52,967 bases of DNA, taken from positions 1 through 52,967 of the forward strand of contig CASEKF010000047.1 of assembly GCA_949288455.1 (NCBI GenBank), in the 5' to 3' direction. Source of the DNA: an uncultured bacterium. GTDB lineage: Bacteria; Vulcanimicrobiota; CADAWZ01. The notes beneath the pieces are model-generated. The model made no database searches. It was not told the origin of the DNA and saw only the letters and a list, made by a program, of their open reading frames with translations. The translations under genes and the position numbers were made by a program. This document shows, one piece after another, positions 23,889-32,811 of this stretch (position 1 is its first letter; each line of letters opens with the position of its first letter).

Positions 23889-26504
23889 CTAAACGACTCC
23901 GTTAAAAGCGTCTATATATATTTTTCTTATTTCCGACATCAAAGGATAAGAAGGATTAGTTCCGGTGCATTGATCGTCGAACGCAAGTTCCGTAAGTTCG
24001 TCCAGCTTAGCATAGAAAGCCTGCTCGCTTACTCCTGCGTCTTTTATCGACATAGGAAGATTAAGGACTTTTTTCAGTTTGTTAATTTCTTCAAGCAAAA
24101 GCTCTATCTTCTCGTCGTCAGTATGTTCTTTATCGGTTATCTTCAGCTCGTCTATAATCTGACCCAATTTTTCCTTAACGTTAGGATATCTGTACTGCGG
24201 AAAAGCGCATTGTTTTACCGGTCTTTCGGTAGCGTTGTATTTAATAACCTGGCTAAACAGAAGCGCATTCGCAATTCCATGAGGAATATTGAAAGCGGCT
24301 CCCAATTTATGCGCCATAGAATGACAAACGCCGAGAAAAGCGTTGGCGAAAGCCATTCCCGCAATAGTCGAAGCGTAGTGCATTTTTTCCCTGGCTACCG
24401 GATCGTCTTTCCCCTTCTCGTAAGATCTGGGCAGGTATCTAAAAATAAGCTTTATGGCTTCAAGGGAATTCGAATTTGTAAAATTCGTAGCCATAGAAGA
24501 GATATAAGCTTCTACGGCATGCACTAGAGCGTCAAATCCGCTCGCAGCGCAAAGTCCTTTAGGCATGGAATCCACAAAATTAGGATCTATAATAGCCATA
24601 TTGGGAGTCAACGCATAATCGGCAATAGCATATTTAACATGAGTCTCGTCTTCCGTAATAATAGAGAACGGAGTTACTTCGGAACCTGTTCCCGAAGTCG
24701 TAGGAATAGCGACCAGCTGAGCTTTTTTACCTAATTCGGGAAGCGAACAAATTCTTTTTCTGATATCCATAAAGCGCATGGATATATCTTCAAAATTAGT
24801 TTCGGGATGCTCATACATTAACCAAATAATTTTAGCCGCGTCAATCGGAGAACCGCCTCCGAGAGCGATTAAAACGTCCGGCTCATAAGGTCTCACTACA
24901 TTGAGAGCGTCTCTAATAGTAGAAAGAGTGGGATCAGGTTTAACGTCGAAAAATATCTGGAAATCCACGTTTATTTCCTCAAGCACGTTAGTCACGTTAT
25001 AAACCGTTCCGGAATTGAAAAGATATCTGTCGGTTATAATAAAAGCGCGCTTTTTCCCTTTTAATTCTCTAAGAGCCAAATCAACCGATCCTCTCTTAAA
25101 ATAAACTTTGGGCGGAATTCTAAACCACAGCATATTTTCTCTCCTCTCGGCTACGGTCTTATAATTAAGCAGATGTTTTACGCCGACATTTTCGCTAACC
25201 GAATTGCCTCCCCAAGAACCGCAGCCCAAAGTAAGCGAAGGTTCCAGCCTAAAATTATACAAATCGCCAATACCGCCGTGAGAAGACGGAGAATTAACGA
25301 GAATTCGTCCCGTATGGAGTTTATTTCCAAAATATTCTATTCTATCTTGTTTTGTAGGTTCGGTATAAAGAACGGAGGAATGCCCGGCGCCTCCAAGCTC
25401 GACGAGATGATAAGCGATATCTACGGCCTGATAAAAATCATCAGCTTTGTAAAGAGCCAAAACAGGAGACAATTTTTCATGCGCAAATTCTTCTTCGATC
25501 GATACGTCGGTAACTTCGCCTATAAGAATTTTAGTGTTCTCCGGAACTTCTATGCCTGCCATAGAAGCGATAAAACAAGCGCTCTGACCGACTATTTTAG
25601 GATTGACGCTCCCGTTTATAATAACCGTTTTCCCTACTTTTTCCTTTTCTTCGGGACTAAGTATATAAGCTCCGCGATAAGCGAATTCTTTTCGTACTGC
25701 GTCATATACGTCTTTTACCGCTATAACCGCCTGTTCGGAAGCGCATATCATACCGTTGTCAAAAGTCTTTGAAAGAATAACGGAAGATACTGCCGTCTTT
25801 ATATCCGCAGTCTCGTCTATAACGGCCGGAACGTTTCCGGATCCTACGCCAAGAGCGGGCTTCCCGGAAGAATACGCCGCCTTAACCATTCCCGGACCTC
25901 CGGTGGCAAGAATAGCGTCTACAAGAGGATGCTTCATAAGCATATTGGACAATTCAATGGAAGGCTCGTCTATCCAACCTATAATATTTTTAGGAGCCCC
26001 GGCTTTAACTGCGGCTTCCAATACGACTCTGGCTGCGGCAATAGTAGAATTTTTAGCTCTGGGATGAGGCGAAAAAATTATGGCGTTCCTTGTTTTAAGA
26101 GCGATAAGCGATTTAAAAATCGCCGTAGACGTAGGATTAGTAGTAGGAACAATTCCGGCTATAACGCCAAGAGGCTCCGCTATTATCTTAGTGCCGTTCG
26201 TTTTATCTTCCGATATTACCCCGCAAGTCTTAGCGTTTTTATGCTTATTGTAGATATATTCGGAAGCGAAATGATTTTTAATCACCTTATCCTCAACTAC
26301 GCCCATTCCGGTATCTTCTACGGCCATTTTAGCAAGAGGAATACGAGCTTTATTTGCCGCTATGCTGGCCGCCTTAAAAATAGCGTCGACTTTTTCCTGA
26401 GAGAAACCGGCATATATCTGCTGGGCTTTTTTTACGCTTATTATCAATTCTTCCAAATGTTCCGTAGTAAGAACAACGTCAGATTTTCTTTCTATTTCGT
26501 TCAT
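23889..26504 (-). CDS. adhE: Bifunctional acetaldehyde/alcohol dehydrogenase
   Basis: An 871-aa protein, the usual AdhE length. The N-terminal CoA-acylating aldehyde dehydrogenase (about 1-440) shows IVPTTNPTSTAIF, the GVGSGNVPAVID loop and the catalytic Cys in NGMICASEQ. The C-terminal iron-dependent alcohol dehydrogenase shows GGGSPIDAAK, FDALVHAVEAY and the metal-binding GVCHSMAHKLG and IPHGIANA histidines. It reduces acetyl-CoA through acetaldehyde to ethanol with two NADH and commonly forms cytoplasmic filaments (spirosomes). Its ATG is preceded by AAGGGG and lies only 13 nt after the hydrogenase stop, placing it as the last gene of the hydrogenase operon. Confidence 0.97.
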   Translation of the reverse strand: MNEIERKSDVVLTTEHLEELIISVKKAQQIYAGFSQEKVDAIFKAASIAANKARIPLAKMAVEDTGMGVVEDKVIKNHFASEYIYNKHKNAKTCGVISEDKTNGTKIIAEPLGVIAGIVPTTNPTSTAIFKSLIALKTRNAIIFSPHPRAKNSTIAAARVVLEAAVKAGAPKNIIGWIDEPSIELSNMLMKHPLVDAILATGGPGMVKAAYSSGKPALGVGSGNVPAVIDETADIKTAVSSVILSKTFDNGMICASEQAVIAVKDVYDAVRKEFAYRGAYILSPEEKEKVGKTVIINGSVNPKIVGQSACFIASMAGIEVPENTKILIGEVTDVSIEEEFAHEKLSPVLALYKADDFYQAVDIAYHLVELGGAGHSSVLYTEPTKQDRIEYFGNKLHTGRILVNSPSSHGGIGDLYNFRLEPSLTLGCGSWGGNSVSENVGVKHLLNYKTVAERRENMLWFRIPPKVYFKRGSVDLALRELKGKKRAFIITDRYLFNSGTVYNVTNVLEEINVDFQIFFDVKPDPTLSTIRDALNVVRPYEPDVLIALGGGSPIDAAKIIWLMYEHPETNFEDISMRFMDIRKRICSLPELGKKAQLVAIPTTSGTGSEVTPFSIITEDETHVKYAIADYALTPNMAIIDPNFVDSMPKGLCAASGFDALVHAVEAYISSMATNFTNSNSLEAIKLIFRYLPRSYEKGKDDPVAREKMHYASTIAGMAFANAFLGVCHSMAHKLGAAFNIPHGIANALLFSQVIKYNATERPVKQCAFPQYRYPNVKEKLGQIIDELKITDKEHTDDEKIELLLEEINKLKKVLNLPMSIKDAGVSEQAFYAKLDELTELAFDDQCTGTNPSYPLMSEIRKIYIDAFNGVV

Positions 26505-26517
26505 AACAATACCCCTT

Positions 26518-27981
26518 CTATTCTATTTCCAAAATATCTCTTCCGGCATCCGCGTAAGAACCTACTTCCTTAAACGACGTTTTAACCGAATTTATAACGG
26601 CATTTCCCGATATGCATCCTCCGTTGCAGGACATAACCTCAATCAAATTGCCGGAAGGACAGACGCCGTCTTTTGCGTATCGTCTCAATTCTCTAATACT
26701 TTGTTTATTAAGCCCTTCTATCAGAACGGGTTTCAGATCTTTAGCTTTATCTCCCAGAACCGCTTTAACCGCGTCGGCTACGCCCCCTAAAACCGGAAAT
26801 TTTCTACCCTGTTTCGAAGACTCCAAAGCGAATTCAGTTTCGGCGCATTTCCCTACCTGAATATTAAAAGCGATAAATAAAGCCCCCATTTCCTCAAACG
26901 TCAAAACGTAATCCACGTTATCGTTGTCCGAAGCTTCTTTTCTTTTCGATACGCAAGGGCTAAAAAATACCGTGACCGCGTCGGGATATTGGCGTTTTAC
27001 CATCTCGGCGGTATAGTAAAGAGGAGTTTTAGTTTCCGAAACGTGAGACGACATTTCAGGCATATGCAATTTTACAAGCTGATTATAAGCCGAACAACAG
27101 GAAGTCGTCATAAATTTATCTCCTCGTTCCATACGTTCGAGGTAATCCTTGGCTTCGTTTTTCGAAGTGACGTCGGCTCCAAGAGCGACTTCCCAAACGT
27201 CAAAAAATCCTATTTTTCTGAGAGCCGTGTTAAGCTGCTTCAAAGAACAAGGAAATTGCCCGGCCGCTGCGGGCGCGAGCATAGCTATCACTTTAAATCC
27301 GAGTTTCATTTTAGTAAGAACGTCTATAATCTGACTTTTTTCATGAACTGCCCCAAAAGGACATGCCGCGACGCATTTGCCGCATGTTATGCATTTGTCA
27401 AAATCAATTTTTGCATGGCCTGAAGGAGCTTTAGTTATAGCGTCTACCGGGCAGGCGTTCTCGCAAGGGACTATTCTTTTTACGATAGCTTGATAAGGAC
27501 AGGCTTTTATACACATTCCGCATTGTTTGCATTTTTCGGGATCGATAAACGATTTGCCGTTGACAAACTTAATCGCCGAAAATTTGCATGTATTCAAACA
27601 TGGCCTGGCTACGCATCCCTGACATAATTCCGTAACGTAAACGGCGTTAGGAAGACATCCCTGACAAGCCGATTCCAAAACGGTCAGCACCTCTTTATCG
27701 GGTTTATCCCGTTTTTGAGCCACTCTAACATAAGCTTCAATAGGAGTCCTCTCGTTATCGTTCTCAAGAGCTACGCCAAGTCCGGCCATAACTCTATTTC
27801 TTATAGCCGCCCTTTCTTTATATACGCAGCACCGATAGGTGACTTCACATCCTTTAGGGCGCATATCAAAAGGGATTAATCGCGCGTTCTCCTCAAAATC
27901 GTCGGTATAAAAAGCCGTTATAAGACGAGCTAAAATTTCTCGTTTCAATCTAAGAGCGTCGTTAGAGATATGCATATTCAT
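26518..27981 (-). CDS. Monomeric [FeFe]-hydrogenase, group B-like
   Basis: A 487-aa protein. A Cys-rich N-terminus (CQGC, CVARPC, CKFSAI) leads into 4Fe-4S ferredoxin motifs CKQCGMCIKACP (about 151-161) and CITCGKCVAACP (about 197-208). The H-cluster domain follows with all three loops: TTSCCSAY (proton-transfer Cys295 and ligand Cys296), SPCVSKRKE (Cys343) and VMSCNGGCISG (Cys452, Cys456). The intact proton-transfer Cys predicts a catalytic enzyme that evolves or takes up H2 with reduced ferredoxin. The extra Cys clusters and short length fit group B monomeric enzymes, which remain poorly characterised. Its ATG overlaps the upstream ferredoxin-like stop by 4 nt. Confidence 0.9.
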   Translation of the reverse strand: MNMHISNDALRLKREILARLITAFYTDDFEENARLIPFDMRPKGCEVTYRCCVYKERAAIRNRVMAGLGVALENDNERTPIEAYVRVAQKRDKPDKEVLTVLESACQGCLPNAVYVTELCQGCVARPCLNTCKFSAIKFVNGKSFIDPEKCKQCGMCIKACPYQAIVKRIVPCENACPVDAITKAPSGHAKIDFDKCITCGKCVAACPFGAVHEKSQIIDVLTKMKLGFKVIAMLAPAAAGQFPCSLKQLNTALRKIGFFDVWEVALGADVTSKNEAKDYLERMERGDKFMTTSCCSAYNQLVKLHMPEMSSHVSETKTPLYYTAEMVKRQYPDAVTVFFSPCVSKRKEASDNDNVDYVLTFEEMGALFIAFNIQVGKCAETEFALESSKQGRKFPVLGGVADAVKAVLGDKAKDLKPVLIEGLNKQSIRELRRYAKDGVCPSGNLIEVMSCNGGCISGNAVINSVKTSFKEVGSYADAGRDILEIE

Positions 27982-28244
27982 TCCGCAAGCTTTCTTTCTA
28001 TCATCTTTAAAACTTTGTCGATGGTAGCCTCTTTGATAACTTCGTCGTTAACCTTGACATAAGGAGCTTTTGAGAACTTCCAATCGATTGAACAAAGCCC
28101 CAGGCATGGAACTCCCGACACTTCGACGTCATCGCCATAACGCTTTGGAACCGTGTCTATCAATTCTTGAAGATTAGAAGATCCCATTACGAAACAAGTC
28201 GTTCCGAGACATACCTGAACATTTACTTTTTTTAAGCCTTCCAT
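27978..28244 (-). CDS. Thioredoxin-like [2Fe-2S] ferredoxin
   Basis: An 88-aa protein with the four-cysteine pattern of NuoE/HndA-type thioredoxin-fold [2Fe-2S] proteins: CLGTTC near the N-terminus and CLGLC about 34 residues later. It probably passes electrons to or from the adjacent hydrogenase, or relays the HydS signal; both are inferences. AAAGGA is 7 nt before the ATG. It overlaps the group B-like hydrogenase gene by 4 nt. It resembles the 81-aa protein at 31150-31395 in the same operon, so the operon holds two such ferredoxins. Confidence 0.85.
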   Translation of the reverse strand: MEGLKKVNVQVCLGTTCFVMGSSNLQELIDTVPKRYGDDVEVSGVPCLGLCSIDWKFSKAPYVKVNDEVIKEATIDKVLKMIERKLAE

Positions 28245-28285
28245 GAATATTTCCTTTCTTACGCTTAAGAATTATAAAGCGGCGC

Positions 28286-29446
28286 TTACATATACTGCAA
28301 ATTCGCCTTTTTAAAATATTTTTTTTCTAAAATAACGGCTATCTTTTTTACTACGTTTTTACGTATTTCGATTTCCACGGGCAAAGTAGGATCATAATGA
28401 GCCTGATTCAGCTTAGCTCCTATCATAAAGTCTATCACGTCGCTCTCCAACAGAAAATTTGCCAGTTTTGCGGCGGCGTTATCGGAATCGGGAATACCCG
28501 ACTCAAGATACTCTAAAACTCTGGTTAAAGTTAAAATGCCTTCCGTGACTAAATCTACTCCTTCCATATAGGAACAAGCCGGCAAAGCGTCGATACTGAT
28601 AAGTCTGCCCGTCTTTACGGGGATGCCAAGCTCTCTCGACAATATATTAGCCGTAGTGCCTCCGCATATAGCTCGTTTGCCTTTGAAATTTTTAAAGATG
28701 GCGGCGTATTCTCCGTCGGTTTCCTGGCGATACGGAGGACCGGTAAACACAAGGGCTTTTCTGGGATCTCTAAAATAGAGAACGCATGCCGACATATCGT
28801 CCTTGGGTTTTCTGTCGGGCTCGGCTAATTTTGCCTGAGTCAATATATATTTTGCCAATTCATAACTGGAAACGGAGATATCGTCTCTTAATTTAGATTT
28901 AATAATCTCTATAAGTCCGTCTCTTCTCAATCCTAATTTAAGAATCCCGCCTCCTAAACCGGACTGCGTTATCCCGTCGGAACAAAAAATCAACCTGTCT
29001 CCGATTTTAGGATCTATTTTATAAACCTTCATATGTCTATTCTTAAAAGTAACAGAATCTATCACGGTATATTCAGGCTTCAGAACATCCATCCCCCTGA
29101 TCCATACAAATTCGGGATTGCCTTCTTCAACTATTTTCACAAGGCCTTCTTCATTGGCGTCTATAGCGGAAAAAGTCGAATAACTTATATTTCTGACTCT
29201 GCATACCGGAAGGGAATTCATTATAATTTCAGCGGCTTCTTTTATCTTTATATCATCTTCTATAAACCTTAAAAGCATAACAGCCGTCATACACGATAAA
29301 ATGTTAGCCTTAATTCCGCTTCCAAGTCCGTCCGATAAAACGGCAATCAACCTTCCTTCGGCAGGATAACGTCTGGATATGAAATAATCGCCGTAAGCGT
29401 TTTGATTATATTTCTTTTCCTGTCTGCAGTCTATGTCGATAAACAC
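28286..29446 (-). CDS. SpoIIE-type PP2C serine/threonine phosphatase
   Basis: A 386-aa protein. The N-terminal 230 residues have the PP2C/SpoIIE motifs: LSDGLGSG (metal-binding Asp), FCSDGITQSG and PKDDMSACVL. The C-terminal 150 residues form a second domain (GTTANILSRELG, IEIRKNVVKKIA). Phosphatases of this exact two-part type are found beside sensory group C [FeFe]-hydrogenases and are thought to relay the H2 signal. The GTG start is supported by AAGGAGG 4 nt upstream. It is 9 nt downstream of hydS. The target phosphoprotein is not in the window. Confidence 0.85.
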   Translation of the reverse strand: MFIDIDCRQEKKYNQNAYGDYFISRRYPAEGRLIAVLSDGLGSGIKANILSCMTAVMLLRFIEDDIKIKEAAEIIMNSLPVCRVRNISYSTFSAIDANEEGLVKIVEEGNPEFVWIRGMDVLKPEYTVIDSVTFKNRHMKVYKIDPKIGDRLIFCSDGITQSGLGGGILKLGLRRDGLIEIIKSKLRDDISVSSYELAKYILTQAKLAEPDRKPKDDMSACVLYFRDPRKALVFTGPPYRQETDGEYAAIFKNFKGKRAICGGTTANILSRELGIPVKTGRLISIDALPACSYMEGVDLVTEGILTLTRVLEYLESGIPDSDNAAAKLANFLLESDVIDFMIGAKLNQAHYDPTLPVEIEIRKNVVKKIAVILEKKYFKKANLQYM

Positions 29447-29455
29447 GCAGCCTCC

Positions 29456-31153
29456 TTATTTATCGTAGCCGTCGGCAATAGAGCTAAGAAGAGTCTCGGT
29501 TTCAACCATATGCTCTCCCAATAGACATGCTATCTCCTGGACTATCGATATATTTTTAGATATTACTTCATGCGCTTTGCGAGCAATTTTTTCACGATTC
29601 ATTTCAATTTTTGTTACGTCCGTAATAATAGCCCCGGCAGCCTTATCTTTTTCCAAAAGAAAAGCCGTAATATCATATAAACGATCTCCTATCGCGTAGT
29701 GCTCTTTATGAGTCTCTCGTCCGGATTTAAAAACTGTTCTAAAAATATCCGTAAAATCTACTATCCTATCTAAAGAAGCGCCTGAAATGCCTTCTGATTC
29801 AAAAATCTCGGACATTTCTCCGGCAAACATTCTTATAAACGCGTTATTAGCTTCCAATATTCTAAAATCAGCGTCTATCATGACGACGGCGGAAGGCATG
29901 CATCTTATCATTACCGAAGCTTTCTGAAGAGCCGTTTTGCGCATATAAGAAACGCACATGGAGATTTCCGCCTCTCCGTCTATAATAGCTTTGGCAAGTC
30001 CTCTGCAAGTATTATATCCGCATCCTCCGCAATTTAATTCGTCCTCTGGAGTATATTTTCCAAGTTTTTTCAAAGTCTCAGACAACATATCGAAAGAATA
30101 AGTCTTAATCTCTTTTTTTATCGGCGAATAAGTCATATCGACGACAACCGAAGGAATTTTTGGAATTTCGTTTCTCTTTTTTTCGTTAACGATAACTTCA
30201 GCCGCCAAACTTATAGCCGATTTTGCGGAAGAGACGCACGGTCCCGCGATACAACCCCCTTCGCAAGCTAAAGCTTCCACGAAAAGAATCTGCTCGCAAT
30301 CGTCGGGACGCATCGTTGAAAGCGCATGCTCGAAAGCTTTCAAGGAAGCTATTTCAATAAGAGTAACGTTATCCTTCACCCCTATCCTGTTTATAGTTCT
30401 ATTCATTCCTCCGTCGATAGGGTAAAGAGAACCTTCGTTAGCCACGCAAGGCTCGAAAAAGTAATCTGCAGGATCTCTTACTGGCTGAATCTCCACAAAC
30501 TCGTCTTCCATCCATAACTTTAATTCTTCAAACGTTAACGAAGCGTCTATCAAGTCTTTATTATCGTCAGATTCGTTCTTTTTCCCAACGCATGGACCTA
30601 TAAAAACAACCGCTATATTTTCTCCAAACATCTTTTTTAACATCTTAGCATGAGTTAAAGCCGGAGAAGCTATAGGAGTTATATTTTCCGCAAATTCAGG
30701 TTTATACTGCCTGATATAATTAACGATAACTGGACAGGCGCTGGAAATAAACAACCCCCTTTCGGCTCCGTTCAAAATTTCAGCCGTCTTAATAGACACT
30801 TCCTGAGCTCCTAAAGCCGTCTCGCTCACATGTCCAAAACCAAGTTTTTTCAAAGCCGCGATAATTTCCGAATCCGAACAGCTAAAAGCCGCATGCCAAC
30901 TGGGAGCTAAAGAAACGTAAATATCCTTTTTTGCAATAATTAAATTTTTAGCTATGTCTATATCGGAGCGAACCCTTTTGGCGTTGCATGGGCAAACTTT
31001 AACGCAATTTCCGCAAGAAATACACTTTTCCCGGATAACCGAAGCATGTCCATTTTCCACCTTAATAGCCTTAACCGGACATTCCCTAATGCACTTATAG
31101 CAATCATGGCATTCGTTTATAAGCGTATAGACAGGCTGTGAGGTCGTACTCAT
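29456..31153 (-). CDS. hydS: Sensory [FeFe]-hydrogenase, group C (HydS), with PAS domain
   Basis: A 565-aa protein. Two 4Fe-4S motifs are at about residues 15-25 and 44-54. The H-cluster domain has loops SSACPVIV (about 137-144), GPCVGKKNE (Cys188) and LACEGGCIAG (Cys297, Cys301). The Cys that shuttles protons in catalytic enzymes is Ala139, a hallmark of HydS proteins, so it senses rather than turns over H2 efficiently. Then come a four-Cys NCGGCGYNTC cluster domain (375-400), a PAS domain (about 415-510) and a short coiled C-terminus. Its start overlaps the ferredoxin stop by 4 nt. It resembles hydrogen-sensing hydrogenases of Ruminococcus albus and the hfs locus of Thermoanaerobacterium. 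Confidence 0.92.
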   Translation of the reverse strand: MSTTSQPVYTLINECHDCYKCIRECPVKAIKVENGHASVIREKCISCGNCVKVCPCNAKRVRSDIDIAKNLIIAKKDIYVSLAPSWHAAFSCSDSEIIAALKKLGFGHVSETALGAQEVSIKTAEILNGAERGLFISSACPVIVNYIRQYKPEFAENITPIASPALTHAKMLKKMFGENIAVVFIGPCVGKKNESDDNKDLIDASLTFEELKLWMEDEFVEIQPVRDPADYFFEPCVANEGSLYPIDGGMNRTINRIGVKDNVTLIEIASLKAFEHALSTMRPDDCEQILFVEALACEGGCIAGPCVSSAKSAISLAAEVIVNEKKRNEIPKIPSVVVDMTYSPIKKEIKTYSFDMLSETLKKLGKYTPEDELNCGGCGYNTCRGLAKAIIDGEAEISMCVSYMRKTALQKASVMIRCMPSAVVMIDADFRILEANNAFIRMFAGEMSEIFESEGISGASLDRIVDFTDIFRTVFKSGRETHKEHYAIGDRLYDITAFLLEKDKAAGAIITDVTKIEMNREKIARKAHEVISKNISIVQEIACLLGEHMVETETLLSSIADGYDK

Positions 31154-31395
31154 TTTACGTCTATCCCTTCAAGTATTTTTTTTAATTTGAATATATCGAC
31201 ATTATCATACGCCTTTCCGTCTATGATAACGTTAGGCCCTGAAGCGCATTTATTTGAACATCTGTCTCCAACGAGTTCAATATCTATGTCAGGATTGTTG
31301 TCCTTTATATAAGTCTCAAGAAATTCTAAATTTTCAGCGTTGCCCCTGGCAAAACAAGCGCTTCCCATACATAAAGTTATAGTAATCTTCTTCAT
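31150..31395 (-). CDS. Thioredoxin-like [2Fe-2S] ferredoxin, first gene of the hydrogenase operon
   Basis: An 81-aa protein with CMGSAC near the N-terminus and CSNKC about 36 residues later, the four ligands of the NuoE/HndA C-terminal-like [2Fe-2S] fold. It probably works with HydS, whose gene it overlaps by 4 nt (ATGA). It is the first gene after the promoter and operator elements at 31414-31497. An AAAGG about 12 nt upstream of the ATG is the likely ribosome-binding site. Confidence 0.87.
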   Translation of the reverse strand: MKKITITLCMGSACFARGNAENLEFLETYIKDNNPDIDIELVGDRCSNKCASGPNVIIDGKAYDNVDIFKLKKILEGIDVK

Positions 31396-31413
31396 AAATT
31401 TATAACTGCCTTT

Positions 31414-31427
31414 ATTGTATATACAAT
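31414..31427. promoter_or_regulatory. Perfect 14-bp palindrome in the hydrogenase operon leader
   Basis: ATTGTATATACAAT is fully self-complementary and lies between the Rex-like site and the first start codon. It is a candidate operator for a dimeric regulator, identity unknown. Confidence 0.5.
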
Positions 31428-31438
31428 TGTCTTATATT

Positions 31439-31456
31439 TTGTGATTGTTATCACGA
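31439..31456. promoter_or_regulatory. Rex-like operator
   Basis: TTGTGA-N6-TCACGA, one mismatch from the TTGTGA-N6-TCACAA pattern of Rex, the NADH/NAD+-sensing repressor of fermentative genes. It sits just downstream of the predicted transcription start, the right place for repression. A CRP/FNR-family protein could also fit the TGTGA-N6-TCACG core. Confidence 0.6.
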
Positions 31457-31468
31457 TTAATTTACTTT

Positions 31469-31497
31469 ATTTTATACTATAAAAATTAAAATGTCAA
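31469..31497 (-). promoter_or_regulatory. Sigma70-type promoter of the hydrogenase/adhE operon
   Basis: Minus strand: TTGACA (31497-31492), 17-nt spacer, TAAAAT (31474-31469). The -35 is perfect and the -10 is four to five of six. A TATAAA at 15-nt spacing overlaps it. Confidence 0.7.
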
Positions 31498-32811
31498 TAT
31501 AAAATCCATCTTGTCGACAGAAGGAAATAAAGCTCAACTCACCTTTATTTAAGCGGTATAGCATATAAAGCGGAACAATCGGCTTCGACCTCAAACAAGC
31601 AAAAAAACTTACTTCCGCGCTTATTGGCAAGCATAAAAACCATACGACACAAGCGATATAATTTTCACGAATTAAGCGCTATCTATAAAAATTAAAATCA
31701 CATAAGGCAGAATTAGCGTTTTGCCAAACAATATCGCAAAGAAAACTCAAGTTAACGACTAACCGCTTTAACTATAAACTATGGGAACAGCGTAATCAAC
31801 TTCGTTTTTACTCGATAAGAGGCGACATCCGGCCCATTATCGAAACAATGCATCTCGAAGGAGAGAACGCCTGCTTCCCCAATACAATATATATACGTCA
31901 AAGTTGCAAAAACGGCTGCGCTCATCGGCGTAAAGAAAGCAACCGGTTTCTTAAATCGTCCTGAGTTACGTCCTTCTTTTCAATCGCCAAGCATAATTCC
32001 GACAGAAATAAGCCATAAACCGATGATTTTAGGCAAATTCATTGCTTAGCGAAAAAATAAACGCTAAAAGAATCGTTAACGCTATGTCGGTTAAACAGCT
32101 AGAAAAGACGTTATCGAGACCGCCGATCGTATATGTCAAGGCTACAATGCCCGTCCTGCCGCCAAGCCTGACAAAATTAACAACAAGATTGTTTTGCCAA
32201 CCAGAGCGATTCTGCGCATCGACGATAAAAAGACCAAAAGCAAAAACAGAGAGAAGCTAAAACCGTAAGAAACAGCCCCGCCCACAGCGGGATGCGTTTA
32301 CCTGAGACCGGATCGCGCTACAATAGAAGTTATGCCGACAAAAACAAATAAGCGCAGCTAATGCAATCTACATAACAATCTGCCTAAAAAAACGTTTATA
32401 ACTTTGTCAGAGAAACTGCAAAATCGCATAAATTACAAAACAATACAAAAATAATTAAGCACGCGAAAACATGAAAAAAAATATCTTATGCGTATCCCAA
32501 AAAGGCGGGAACTCAGCTCTTCTTCGCGTCAAATTTATAAACGCGGCAAAGCTGAACGGACAGGAACTTGAAAAAAATTTGCGTTAAATGCAGTCAGGAC
32601 GCGCGTAGTAATCGCAATGGAAAAACCGGCGCGCTTCTATTCTATCAACCTCTCCCAGATTAAAGCGATCGCTGCCAGTTCGGCGAATCGTCCGGCATAT
32701 AACGCTTAAAAGAAACTAAGTTCCTTGGAGGGCTACCTAAACTATATTGAAATCCGAAGTTCTTGGCGTCTCTAAATATCAGTATCAACAAATGAAAACC
32801 GAAGCTTATTT
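31498..32811. other. 1.3-kb gene-poor, probably decayed region
   Basis: Lies between the hydrogenase promoter and the cytidylate-kinase-like gene. Short hydrophobic protein-like stretches appear on the minus strand in shifting frames (about 31780-32330 and about 32520-32760), each broken by stops, suggesting remnants of one or more membrane-protein genes. No RNA gene, mobile element or repeat was recognised. Confidence 0.5.
31779..32042 (-). pseudogene. Fragment of a membrane-protein gene, interrupted by TGA
   Basis: One frame of 88 codons starts with ATG at 32042 and ends with TAG at 31779, with an in-frame TGA at 31980-31982. It encodes two hydrophobic stretches (IIGLWLISVGIML and AAVFATLTYIYCIGEAG). 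A second hydrophobic frame (containing DIALTILLAFIF) overlaps its start from upstream, as expected after a frameshift. No ribosome-binding site is seen. The family is not identified. Confidence 0.4.

Noticed and set aside
25173-26573. Long open frames antisense to adhE (about 200 and 214 codons)
   Set aside because: They oppose a fully conserved gene, have no ribosome-binding sites and show Arg/Phe/Tyr-rich composition expected from reverse reading of this codon usage.
31980-31982. In-frame TGA read as selenocysteine, since the genome has tRNA-Sec
   Set aside because: No convincing SECIS hairpin was seen after the TGA, the frame has no ribosome-binding site, and neighbouring frames are also broken, so gene decay is the simpler explanation.
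32042-32260. 72-codon plus-strand open frame in the gene-poor region
   Set aside because: No ribosome-binding site, no recognisable protein features, and it overlaps the minus-strand remnants.
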